From Meghimatium bilineatum (Eukaryota > Mollusca > Gastropoda > Stylommatophora > Philomycidae), in contig CM067311.1 of the NCBI GenBank assembly GCA_034231615.1, positions 21,518,173 through 21,582,172 on the forward strand: DNA of 64,000 bases. Direction: 5' to 3'. The translations under genes and the position numbers were made by a program. The notes below the pieces were generated by a model, which worked only from the letters and a program-made list of their open reading frames with translations, did not search any database and had not been told where the DNA came from. Shown in pieces: positions 44,320 through 55,342 of this stretch (the first letter of the stretch is position 1; each line of letters starts with the position of its first letter).

Positions 44320-45600
44320 TAGGTACTTGGACATCTGGGATTAGCATGTTTGGAAAAGTTTACTTAGGCTATGAATGTCTTGGGACAGGGTTTAAAATAG
44401 TGATGGCATCTTTTGACATGTTTGAAACTAGATTTATTAAGTTCTGTAATAATTTTTCATTTTAAATATGTAACTTTTAAGATTATTGGACATTGCCCAA
44501 ACCAGGTGTTAAATTTTTAAAACATCAACATTTGTTTAAATTATGTAAATTAGCCAACATTTTGAATATTAATTAGTTGTACGTGCATCAATGTGATCAA
44601 CAGATGCGGCATGTCTTTGCGAATACAAAAATACAGTTTCTATAGTATTTTATTATGTTTAATAGATATATAATTTATTTTCATTATAATTATGCTAATA
44701 AGCTGCCATTTTGAATATCAATTAGTTCTGTGTTCATCTGAAAATTCTAGAAATATGATCAACATAAGTGTCTTGTCACAGCAAACACAAAAATGTAGAG
44801 TTTGTAAATTTATAATCTAAGCAAAATTTTATGTACACGCGAATCCTGGATGTCCAAGTACCTTCATATAGTTGTGATTAGGTAGGTACTTGGATATCCG
44901 GGATTTGCTTGTACAGAAAATTTTGCTCAAGTTATAAATTTCTTGGACTAATGTTTACATTTAGTTTTTTTGCCGTTTTTCGTGTCTGCAACCAGATGTA
45001 TTATGTTCTTTAACCATTTTTCTTTTTATATATGTAACTTTTAAGGATGCGGCTTGATGCTGAAAACGGCAGTTAATTTTTAAAAACATCAACATGTGTT
45101 TTATTTATGCAAATTGGATGTCATTTTGAATATTAATTAGTTATACATGCCTCTGAGAATCACAGCAAAGTGATCAACAGATGAGTCTTGTCTTTGTGAA
45201 TACAAAAATATATAGTTTCTGTAGTATTTTATTATGTTTAATAGATATTTAATTTATTTTCATTTTAATTATGCAAATTAGCAGCCATTTTGAATATCAA
45301 TTAGTTCTGTGTCCATCTGAACATTCCAGAAATGTGATCAACTTAAGCGTCTTGTCTTCACGAACACAAAAATGTATAGTTTGTGTGTTGTATTATTGAA
45401 AATAACGAAGATAATTCAGAAATTGTCAGCTCAGTTACATGTTTGTGGTCAAGTTTTATTTATATTTTCCTATGTTTCATGTAAATTATTTTGATGTGAA
45501 ATTAATTCGAAAAAAATTCATAACTTTTTCAGGGTTGACGTACAGACTTGGTTGATGTATCGTTGAATTGCAATTTTCAAGGGCTATCTAATTTCTAAAT
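44320..45600. repeat. Tandem duplication with diverged satellite monomers
   Basis: Two units start with GTAGGTACTTGGA(C/T)ATC near 44321 and 44882. Each holds two diverged monomers marked by ATT(A/G)GC..CATTTTGAATAT.AATTAGTT, then GTGATCAAC and GTCTTGTC(T/A). The second ends in a 180-bp block (TTGACGTACAGACTTGGTTGA, CAATTTTCAAGGGCTATCTAA) that recurs after the array at 46378-47030. Confidence 0.75.
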
Positions 45601-46340
45601 ATAGTATATTTTGAATGATGTAATATTATTTAGAAAATTGTGTCCAAGTGCCTAGATTAGGCCTACGCAGATGCTGAGAGTGAGTAGGCCTATTCATTCA
45701 TAAGGGCGTACATAATGAAGTTATTAATCTCATACTCTGAACAGGCCTAGATAGGCCCGAGTTACTCATCCATCACCTGCCACGATTATATGCAATTTTT
45801 ATTTAACATAAAATTTATGGTACTGACTACTGTACCATACGTTCAGACTAATCAGACTAACTTTAGACAGTCTAAAGTGGTGAAAGTGGTGAGAATGTTG
45901 GCTAAATCGAAACAGTCATGTCATTTATGACAAAGACTGTGCGTAAGAAAGCTGTAGACTATGTATGCCTAGCCTGGAGTAGGGTCGGTGAGCCTGAATC
46001 CCAATCATTGTATGAGTTACCAGTGACTCAGTTATTGGTGGATTATATTGTAGGCGATGCTTCCTTTGTGTAGTTCACAGGTCTTGTTATGTTTTTGTAG
46101 TCCAGATGTCACGTTATCTTTTTGTAGTTCGAATGTCTTGTTACCTTGTTACGTTTTTAGCTGTTTACTTATATTTAATAACTTTCATCAATGTTCCTTG
46201 GGATCAACAATTCATCACAACCATATCCATATGAGATAAGTATATTTCTTTTTATCTAGAAAAATCTTTTTCAATTGAAAAAGCGTTTTCAATTTAAAAA
46301 TAGCACTATAAATTAAATTGTGAATATGCAATACTTGTGT
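45601..46340. other. Unassigned DNA between two tandem-repeat blocks
   Basis: A short alternating run (TTATGTTTTTGTAG, CGTTATCTTTTTGTAG near 46087-46125) forms a small internal repeat. No gene or transposon is recognised. Confidence 0.4.
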
Positions 46341-46377
46341 AATTTAGAAAACTTTAAACATTTGTTGTTACTATTAA

Positions 46378-47210
46378 TTAGCTCTGATTGCATGTAAAAA
46401 TTACCATATTGTACTCACCAGATTCGTCTTGTCTTACCGCACGCAAAAATGTATAATTTCGTATATAATTTAGCATTAATAACTCAGATATTTAATAATT
46501 ATATATAAAATATTTTATAATTATGCAAATTAGCCAACATTTTAATTGCTAATTAGCTCTGATTGCCTGTGAAAATTACCATTTTGTACTCACCAGATTC
46601 GTCTTGTCTTACCGCACGCAAAAATGTATAGTTTGGTATATAATTTAGCATTAATAACTCAGATGTTTAATAATTATATATAAAATATCTTATAATTATG
46701 CAAATTAGCCAACATTTTAATTGCTAATTAGCTCTGATTGCATGTGAAAATTACCATATTGTGCTCACTAGATTCGTCTTGTCTTGCCGCACGCAAAAAT
46801 GTATAATTTGGTATATAATTTAGCATTAATAACTCAGATATTTAATAATTATATATAAAATATCTTATAATTATGCAAATTAGCCGCCATTTTTAATTGC
46901 TATTAAATTAGCTCTGATTGCATGTGAAAATTACCATATTGTGCTCACCAGATTCGTCTTGTCTTGCCGCACGCAAAAATGTATAATTTGGTATATATTT
47001 TATCATTAATAACTCAGATATGTCGTGAATTATTGGCTCTGCTACAAGTCACAACTTTGTGCACTAATCAGCTTATATATTTCCTTATGTTCCATGTAAA
47101 TAATTTTGATGCAAAATTAATTCAAAAAAATTCATAACTTTTATCAGAATTGACGTACAGACTTGGTTGAGGCATCACTGAATTGCAATTTTCAAGGGCT
47201 ATCTAACTGT
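46378..47210. repeat. ~175-bp tandem satellite array (4 monomers) plus shared 3' block
   Basis: TTAGCTCTGATTGC occurs at 46378, 46553, 46728 and 46908, giving periods of 175, 175 and 180 bp. Each monomer contains ATTCGTCTTGTCTT(A/G)CCGCACGC and TTTAGCATTAATAACTCAG and ends TTATGCAAATTAGCC. The array is followed at 47090-47210 by the same 3' block as at 45470-45600. This layout recalls bivalve 'pearl'-type elements with tandem cores, but I have not shown Helitron-type ends. Confidence 0.85.
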
Positions 47211-47284
47211 GGTATTTATAACGCTGTACACTGTGTTGTGTACACCCATTTTGAAAATGGTGTGCTAATGCCTAAGGCTAGGGA

Positions 47285-47303
47285 TAGTCTAGAGTCTAGA
47301 CTA
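47285..47303. repeat. Perfect 19-nt palindrome
   Basis: TAGTCTAGA-G-TCTAGACTA has perfect 9-bp arms and lies 75 bp after the satellite-associated 3' block. It could be a terminal hairpin of that repeat unit, but no CTRR terminus follows at the usual distance. Confidence 0.7.
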
Positions 47304-47629
47304 CCCTCCCGATCATATCAATATCACACAAGACAGATGCCATATTTTCACTGACCTTAGAGACTAAGCATGATGTGTCTGACATTTTTCCTCCTGTCTA
47401 ATGATCAATAGACACAATTATTTATTTTCAATGCCTAACTCTTATATCTTGTAAACAAATAATCCACACACGACACAAAACAATCACTGACATGCATGGA
47501 GCTGAAATTAGCGGGGAAAGTTGAGCCAAACGTTATTTTCAATCCAGGAGAGTTTATGTTTTTTAAACATAAGAGGCGTTGTTCACGCTCAGGCAAATGA
47601 GTGAGAGAGCAATAGAATAAAACAGCGAA

Positions 47630-48706
47630 CTAAACGCAATATTTATAGATCAATAGAAAGCGTTTGATAGAGTCTACAGAGACGTACTATGGAGGAACTC
47701 CAGAAATTTCTTGTATCAAAGGACAATTGTTAGAAAGTATAAAAGCTTTGAATAAAAACTGCCAATGCGTGGTAAGAACAGATATGCCGTTAGCAGGGCC
47801 GGTCTTAGGCCATTGCAACCTATGCGGCCGCAGTGGGTCCCGCACTTCATAGGCCCATAAATTCATATTAGAATTTATTTTATTATCCTCTTCCCTACCC
47901 AGATTGGGCCCCGCGCAATTCGTTTCGCATTGGGCCCCTCAATTGTTAGGGCCGGCCCTGGCTGTTAGACAAGTACGGAAAACCCCGCTTACTCTAGTTG
48001 CCAGACGATTAGGTGCCGTTAGAACGGACTGGTACAACTGCCGTTGGTCTCTAAAAATTTTAATTTATCCTCTTGCTTACTACTTGACTTTACGTGGTAA
48101 GAACATCAGATGGTATTACAGACGCATTTGAGACAAAAACGGGAGTGCGTCAGGTCGCGGACTCTCAGCCTTGCTTTTCAGTATAGGGGCCGATACATAG
48201 AATAATAAAAGAGACAAAAAGTGCAGAGGGAAACATACCGACTCAGAAAAAAATAAATCAAAGCAAATAAGCAATGACCTGCTTTTCGCAGACGACAAGA
48301 GCCTCATATATGAAAACGAAGAACAACTACAATATCATGTTAACTCACTATCTGAAATATGTAGAAAATACAACATGAAGATCAATACACAAAAGACGGA
48401 AACTATGAAAATATGCAGAACACGGAGCCCACTAAACATATAGATAGACAACATAGGAGTAAAACAAGTAACCGAGTTCAAATAGTTTTCTGTAGTATTT
48501 TCACAGAAAATGGAAGCCTTGATAGAGAGATAGAGACGAGATGTCAAAATGGAAATGCAGTAACATACCATCTGTCACCACTTCTTCTTTATCCCAAGAT
48601 CGAGATGGAAGTTAAAAGACAAATTATTTGCAGTATATTCCTGCCAACACTGCGTTGACAGTGCCAAACATGGTCTCTCTCATCTTCACATTACAGCAAG
48701 ATAGTA
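47630..48706 (+). mobile_element. LINE-C, left part (split by insertion)
   Basis: Contains IFIDQ-KAFDRVYRDVLW (RT motif), a degraded middle, NDLLFADDKSLIYENEEQLQ (the FADD catalytic site) with NMKINTQKTETMKI, and the pre-C-terminal block shared with 29740-30205. It stops near 48706, where LINE-D begins, and resumes at 51272. It also carries a hAT MITE at 47794-47960. Confidence 0.8.
47794..47960. mobile_element. hAT-type MITE with 8-bp target duplication
   Basis: A 167-bp element starting CAGGGCCGGTCTTAG and ending with its inverted terminal repeat (TTAGGGCCGGCCCTG). It is flanked by GCCGTTAG (47786-47793) and GCTGTTAG (47961-47968), an 8-bp target duplication with one difference, as expected for hAT. 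It has no coding capacity and sits within LINE-C. Confidence 0.85.
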
Positions 48707-51271
48707 GCGCCAGTAGAAGAATCAAGATCAGTAGAAGAAGAGTGGACACAATTTAAAACCTTAGTAATGAGCACAGCTAAAGCAATATGTGGTACTAAAC
48801 AACGTGGTAAAGAGGGGGAAAAGAGCACCACGTGGTGGAGTGAAACTATAAGACAAGGTGTGAAAGAGAGAAAAAAACTATACAAAAACTGGAAACATAA
48901 CAAAGAACAAGAATCATATGAAAAATATGCATTAGATCGAAAAAAGTAAAACAACTTGATTAAAGAAGCTAAGAGTAAAGCATGGTCTGATTTTGGCAAG
49001 AACTTGAATAAGGATTACAAAACGCTTCTACAAAACAATCAAAGGTATGAGAACCAGAACATAAAATCACGATCCTACAGAACTAATAAATGACAGAGAA
49101 GGTAAGCCAATTTCAAATAAGCAAAGAACATTAAAAAGATGGAAAGAATACTTTTCTGAGTTACTAAATACAACATCATGCAATAATACAGCAAAAGAAA
49201 CCATAAATAGTTGTAATGAACAAGAGCCAAATATTCTCGTAGAGGAAATTGCCGAGGTCATAAAATGGGCAAAAAATAACAAAGCTCCAGGGATAGATAA
49301 CATACCATTAGAAATTTTAAGAGCAGCAAGAGAAACAGGATTGTATTGGCTACACAGAATTTTAACACAGCGTGGAGGCAACAGACGACACCAACAGACT
49401 GGAGAAAAGCTATCATAGTGCCAATATGGAAAAGGAAAGACAGCAAAAGAGACTGTAACCAGTACAGGGGGATTTCCTTGTTAAGCCATGCAGGAAAACT
49501 ATATGCAAAAATAGTAGAGAAAAGACTAAGACCTGTAATAGAACAACAGCTTAGTAATACACAAATGGGTTTTAGAAGAAACAGAGGATGTACTGATACA
49601 ATATTTATTCTGAAACAGCTGGCAGAGAAGTCAATAGAATACAACCAAAATGTATACATATCCTTCATAGATCAAGAGAAAGCATTTGATCGAGTAAACA
49701 GAGAAAAACTATGGGAAACATTAAATCTTTATGGAGTATGCCAACATTTAATTAACGTTTGTAGAAGTCTCTATAACAACAGCAGCTGCACTGTAAGAAT
49801 AGCAGCAGGCTACACAGAAGACTTTGTGATTATTCAATCAATCAAGGGTCATTCCGACTGACGTAGGCGATCATGTTTCTCCACGACTCCCTGTCTCTTG
49901 TGTTGTCAATAAGCTCGGTTGGTGAGCTGCTACAGTGCCACGATACAAGCCCATCTAGTAACTTTTCTCTTTGTCGACCCCTATCTCTTCTCCCTTTGAT
50001 CTTTACAGTGGTTATTAAGTGTTCAAGCTGTGTTCTTCTCAGCACATGCCCTAGAAACCTTGACTGTCTGCCTCTAATGTTTGATATGATTGATCTTTTT
50101 ACGTCAGCATCAATGAGAACCTCTGCATTAGTTTTCTTGTCTGTCCATGGTATTTTCATCATTCTTCTCAGAAACTACATTTCTGTAGCCTCCAAGAAAT
50201 GTGGTTTCTGAGATGAATGATGAAAATTGTGATTATTACAGGAGTAAAACAGGGATGTGTATTGTCCCTACTACTTTTTATTACATACATGGACCATATA
50301 AACAAAACAGCAAATTCTAATGAAACAAATGAACTGCTTTTTGCAGATGACCAGGTTTTATTTCACAACAGCATTAAAAACCTGCAAGACCACCTAAGCA
50401 TAATAGACACAACAGACAAGCAATTTGGAATGAAAATCAACATAGACAAAACAGAAGTAATGAATATTGCAAGAGAAAAGGAGAACATAAACATACAGAC
50501 AAAAAATAAACAACTAAAACAAGTAGATGAATTCAAATATCTGGGCTGCACATTGAGATATGACGGCAGATAAGAGGCGGAGATAAACGCAACATGTAAT
50601 AACTTATAAGGACTGTCAGGTCATTGGTCAATTAACACCTTTACTAAGAAACAAAGATATTACACTAGAAACAAAGAAAGAGCTTTTCAACACCATTTCT
50701 TTACTAACGTTGTGTTATCAGTGTCAAACTTGGACATTAGATTCTAGAACAATACATAAGATTAACACCACTGAAATGAAATGTGTGAGACGTATGACTG
50801 GAGTTAGCTTGAGAGACAAAATCAGAAATGAAGCACTAAGGAAACAATTAGGGATCAAGTCAACAATAGAATACATCCAGAAACAACAAGCTAAATGGTA
50901 CGGCCACATAACCAGACAGAAAGAGCAAAGTATTATCCAAAAAAACATTTAACAAACGATACGAAAACAGGCGACCTATTGGACGCACTCGTAAAAGGTG
51001 GATAGCTAGTGTATTAGAGACACTCGGAAATATAACAGCAGAAGAGACAAATATAAGGGCAAACGACCGTACACTCACTCTCCCCTCAACACCGGAAGGT
51101 ACACGAGGACAGAAGGAAGAAGAAGAGGAGTAACGTGCAGTGCAGGATTCACGAATAAGCTACACAAGCTTAGACCACCAACACAATGTCCGAGTGAGTA
51201 ATTGTCATATATTACGTATGAAGGGCCCCATATCTCAAATAGCTTAGGGCCTTATCAAGTCTAAATCTGGC
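48707..51271 (+). mobile_element. LINE-D (RTE-like), inserted in LINE-C
   Basis: Forward order: KSTTWWSETIRQGVKERKKL (48820), NNKAPGIDNIPLEIL (49275), then in the frame 49346-49861 WRKAIIVPIWKRKDSKRDCN, YRGISLLSHAGKLYAKIVEK, QMGFRRNRGCTDTIFILKQL and ISFIDQEKAFDRVNREKLWE. After a 392-bp nested insertion come TGVKQGCVLS, ELLFADDQVLFHNSIKNL, MKINIDKTEVMNI and DEFKYLGCTLRYDG (50217-50573), then EMKCVRRMTGVSLRDKIRNE (50775). These are successive RT motifs and the C-terminal region. A few frameshifts break it. Coding similarity ends near 51131; the last 140 bp up to the LINE-C junction are unassigned. Confidence 0.85.
49835..50226 (-). mobile_element. 5'-truncated LINE copy nested in LINE-D
   Basis: A 392-bp reverse-strand insertion flanked by a perfect 11-bp duplication TTGTGATTATT (49824-49834 and 50227-50237). 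Removing it and one duplicate joins the host frame as EDFVIITGVKQGC. It encodes a 106-codon open C-terminus (SIISNIRGRQSRFLGHVLRR, TTVKIKGRRDRGRQREKLLD, SPTELIDNTRDRESWR) and has a (TTGA)n-type 3' tail. It is the third nesting level. Confidence 0.9.
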
Positions 51272-51625
51272 ACTGAACATGTGAGATGAAATGCTTGAGA
51301 AAAGTTGCAGGGGTCAACAGGCTTGATAGTTTGCGGAATGAAGACACCAGGGAAAGAATACGTATAACACTGTGCACAGAATAGATAGAAAGGCAGCAGA
51401 TCAAGGGTTTGGCTACATTATGAGAATGCACCACGACAAATTGCCCGTACAGGCATATAAACAAATAAGATCAGGGTACAAAGCCAGAAGAAGACCACGA
51501 AAAAGATGAAAAAAAATAGAAAACGTCAGGGACATCTTGAACAAACACTGTCATAGCACAGCCGAGACCACACATCTGGTTTTGGAACATAAGCTCGAGC
51601 TGTATTAAATCACCCCTTAAATGGC
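51272..51625 (+). mobile_element. LINE-C, right part
   Basis: Resumes the LINE-C sequence (GATGAAATGCTTGAG, AGGCTTGATAGTTTGCGGAA, ATGAGAATGCACCAC, GGACATCTTGAACAAACACT) colinear with 29890-30195. Confidence 0.8.
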
Positions 51626-51699
51626 AAAAGTGGATAACAAACCACCAAAAGACAATACATAACAAGTGCGATTGCAGGAAAATGATCATAAGACAAAAA

Positions 51700-51860
51700 G
51701 TTAAAATACGGTGTAATTAAATTTTGTGAAAAAAACCGTTTCAACAAAAATGTCTTTATCAAGCACCGTACATAAGACATGTAGGTAAATAAACGACAAT
51801 TGTCCACGAATGCAACACATTTTGTTCGGCAGATTTGTCCCTTAAGTAAAGGGACCGTTT
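51700..51860 (-). mobile_element. Penelope-like element 3' end fragment (PLE-7)
   Basis: The minus strand carries GCTTGATAAAGACATTTTT and then GTTGAAACGG (51768-51736), the hammerhead-like motif of the PLE family. Little other PLE sequence is recognisable. Confidence 0.5.
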
Positions 51861-52139
51861 ATACTTTATATAGATCTACACGTTGATGAATGAAAAATAT
51901 GCCACATGCTTATAATGAACCCCATCCTTCGCACAACAACGGAAGTACCTTCCTTTTAACTAAAAAAAACGGTGTTGACTCTGGTGGTAGAGAGGGTACG
52001 GTCAGTAACATAACTCGTGCAAGCCTGGTTGTGGCTACAGGCGGAAGAATTGATCGTTCACATTGCAATGACTGCTAATATAATAACACAATTGGATATA
52101 TAAGTGGCTACTAAAACTTCTGCAACACATGGTATATAT

Positions 52140-52455
52140 TTCAAGTGTTTAATAAAATTAATATAAAGGTTCATAGGGGGGGGGGGGGTAAATCACTGGA
52201 CTACCGACGGGGGGGGGGGGGGGGTTCAATTTCCCATCCCTAGAAAATCTTATCATGTCATTAACGCAAGGAAGCACGCCAAAAAATGTGTATACCTCCA
52301 CACACATCAGTGATTATCTCAAATAAGGCCACAAAAATGAAGACGAAAGCATTGGAAACACCCACGAAAACCAGAAAATGACACGTTTTTTTAAGGTATT
52401 TTCAATTCCGAATACGTATCTACGGCCCTGCTCAGCCACCTGAAAATGAGTACCA
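52140..52455 (+). repeat. tRNA-like SINE with two poly-G runs
   Basis: TAAATCACTGGACTACCGAC, a G16 run and GGTTCAATTTCCC look like a corrupted tRNA anticodon arm and B box. A second G13 run is at 52176-52188. The body shares blocks with 8100-8295. Confidence 0.5.
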
Positions 52456-52574
52456 AACAGTATTGAATTAAGTGACAACGTTTTAAGAAGTCTGGTAATT
52501 TACGTTAGCCGAGCTTGCTGTGCTTACCTGTCTTTAAATATAAAATTCTCAACAGTTAGCTTGATATTTAGGAC

Positions 52575-52805
52575 CATAGATACAGAGGAATGCATTATAT
52601 CATGGTTTACACCTTGACTGCGACATCTGACCATTTCGCTTCCAATACTCGACTATAGCATGGTGTTTAGACTCTTTTGACCAATTAGATAAATGCAACA
52701 GTTAATCCGAACGATACGCTAGTCGCCTTTTACAACATCCGACATGAATGCCAGGTCAGCGTTGCTAGTCTTTACTCCCTTGTCAGTCCCCGACAACAGT
52801 AGTTG
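52575..52805 (-). repeat. SINE-A copy, diverged
   Basis: The reverse complement contains ATGTCGGATGTTGTAAAAGG, CGACTAG, GTAAACCATGATATAATGCA, matching SINE-A blocks. Confidence 0.65.
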
Positions 52806-52914
52806 GTCTTTATTATATTAGTGTCTATGCAAAACAATAGAACGCATTGTCAATCTTAAGATGTAGTGGTACTTTGAAAGTGAAAATCTTTTGGTTTCGC
52901 AACAAGCAGGTTTC

Positions 52915-53205
52915 AGACAATACTCGCCCGTGTGTTGCCGGGGCCCGAAAGGGGAGCAACGAATAACAACACTGTTTACCTTCCACGCATGTCGTAAAAG
53001 GCGACTAAGGAGGTTATGGGATGGAGTTGGCTGTCCCATCCCATATAGGGTCAGTGACCCAAAGCCATGCTGAAGTCGGATGTGTCAGGCCGAATGGCGC
53101 ATATATCGCAGCAATGCTGTAAACCATGACACAACGCATTCCGTTCTCCGGACTACATCCTGCTAATCTGCAGGAGTTTGAGAACGAACGCAGAAGAAGA
53201 AGACA
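52915..53205 (+). repeat. SINE-A, near full length
   Basis: Best copy: GTGTGTTGCCGGGGCCCGAA, AGGGGAGCAACGAATA, TGTCGTAAAAGGCGACTAAG, CCATGCTGAAGTCGGATGTG, CATGACACAACGCATTCCG, ACTACATCCTGCTAATCTGC and the tail GAACGCAGAAGAAGAAG. The 5' GGGGCCCGAAAGGGGAGC can fold as a hairpin. Confidence 0.85.
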
Positions 53206-53214
53206 ATACTAATC

Positions 53215-54330
53215 TACTGAAGATCAGGAAACCTACCTCTCCTAAGAGATTGAGGACGCCTTCCAAGATAAGAAACTGGTACTAGCAGCATGAATAGACC
53301 CCAAGAAAGCATTTGACAAAGTTTGGAAAGAAGGACTCTTAAAAAAATTGCGAAATTGCAGGGTTAACTAAAAAATATACAAATGGATATATTATGTATA
53401 ATAAAAGTATATCTGCATAATAAAAGAGCCAGGGTATAATTGGATGGTCGCAAGAGCAAGAAAGTTTACTGCGTCATTGAGTCCCCCAGGGAGGAGTCCT
53501 GTTACTCACACTTTTCTTGGTTTACATCAATGATATAGTTGCCGAACTACAACATGCGCATGTGGTTGCGTATGTGGGTCTCACCAATGGCCCACTAGAC
53601 AAACCGCCCATGCAACAGAAAACCTTAGTTGATGACATGACGTTATACTGAGGTTATCTTCTTATAAAAGCTTCATGGCACCTAGAGATACGATTAGAAT
53701 ACCACCATGGAAATTCTGTAATAATCATGATGCAGAAATCCAGACAATTATGGTGAAAATTGCTGAACTCTAACCCTGACCCACAGCATTCATGAAAGAT
53801 ATAAGGTCAGTGCTTCAAGCTTTCCAGTCTCGAAAACTAACAGAGTTACAAAAACTACTTATTAAACTGTCTTACCAGTATAGGGTGACTATGCAGTGGA
53901 TACCCTCTAACTGTAGAGTACCAGGAAATGAAAAAGCAGACCAATTGGCTAGGGAATGTGCTGCAGAAGACCAACCAGATGTACCAATCACCTACCATCA
54001 GAAAAAAACACCAGATGATCAAGTCAGTAAGAAAGCCACAACCACCAACACAAGATGATTATCACATTATTAACAGATCAGAATAAGTTGTAGGGGCCTA
54101 ATTCTAGGCCTCCGAACGAGACACAATAGATTCCGCAGTCACACCTACACAAAATTCAAGATTGGTAACACGGTTATGTATACAGGCAGCACAGAGTGCC
54201 AAATATATACTTCAAGAGTGTTCTGAGTATGAAACACTCATATTGGCCAGAGGAAACAACACTGGAATCGAAGCTCCATGGGTCACTATGTGAACTACAA
54301 AAGATAGTGAGTTTTATTTAGGAGACAGAA
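53215..54330 (+). mobile_element. LINE RT and RNase H remnant (LINE-E-like)
   Basis: Frames give IDPKKAFDKVWKEGLLKKL (53300), LLLTLFLVYINDIVAELQ (53505), then after a fragment of the composite SINE (53555-53685) the frame 53792-54058 with YRVTMQWIPSNCRVPGNEKA and DQLARECAAED, the RNase H end (the H of PGH is lost: PSNCRV). It is dead. Confidence 0.75.
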
Positions 54331-55067
54331 TTACAGATATGTTTCAAGTGAACGAAAGATGAAGAAAATATATTAGTGTGTATGACCATACCAAATATCG
54401 GATCTCGAAATTTAGATAATCATGTTATAAAGATCTCGAAGTTACTTGAAAAGGACGCGCAGACCGCAAATGGTCCGCATACCACAGAATAAGAGAAACG
54501 CCTACTACTTTAGTTTATTTAGCAATACTTTCTTTCCGGTCTTGTGACTTTGTTTATGGTTGTTTTAGAGAAACAAGTTTATCGGTAATTCATTTAGGAT
54601 AAATAAGTCACAAGACTACACAGGATACGTTAGCACAAGGAGATTAAAACATGACACGATACAAATTAGATGTAATAAGCTGCAACAGTGTTGTCGGAGA
54701 GGAGTTTTAAATAATATTAAGCCAGTCTGAACCATCCCTACCTAACAACAGACGACGACGGCTAATCTAGTTTCAAGTTTGCTAGCGTTCAGTTAGTTAA
54801 AGTAAGTCTAAGAGAAGTGAAAATTGTGGTTGTATTAACTGTTTTGACATACTAGGGATAGCCTACACATTGATTCAGATTGTTATCAGAGCTAAATGAG
54901 TTAGTTAATGAATTTGTTCAAGAAAGTATGAATTTAATTAAAATGGTCACGATGAATATGATAATCAGGACCCTACTAATATAATTAATATATACGGTTT
55001 ATTATATACGTTGGTAGAAGCACTTTGGTTAAATCACTAATAGTCACAGCTCAAATTAGTTACATCG
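54331..55067. other. Unassigned AT-rich DNA
   Basis: No repeat family or gene recognised. Confidence 0.35.
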
Positions 55068-55342
55068 TCCATGTGTTGCCGGGGCCCGAAAGGGGAGCAA
55101 AGAATAGCAACACTTTACCTTCCATACATGTCGTAAAAGGCGACTAATGATGTTATGGGATAGAGTTGGCTATCCCATATAGGGTCAGTGACCCAAAGCC
55201 ATGCTGAATTCGGATGTGTCAGGCCGAAAAGCGCAGATATCGCAGCAATGCTGTGAAAGGTGACACAACACATTCCGTTCTCCAGACTACATCCTGCTAA
55301 TCTGCAGGAGTTTGATAACGAACGCAGAAGAAGAAGAAGAAA
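55068..55342 (+). repeat. SINE-A, near full length
   Basis: Second well-preserved copy, with the same GGGGCCCGAAAGGGGAGCAA head as 52915-53205 and a tail AACGCAGAAGAAGAAGAAG. Confidence 0.85.

Noticed and set aside
46378-47030. CRISPR-like regular spacing
   Set aside because: Monomers of 175-180 bp are contiguous and similar throughout, with no short repeat/unique spacer pattern; it is a satellite array in animal DNA.
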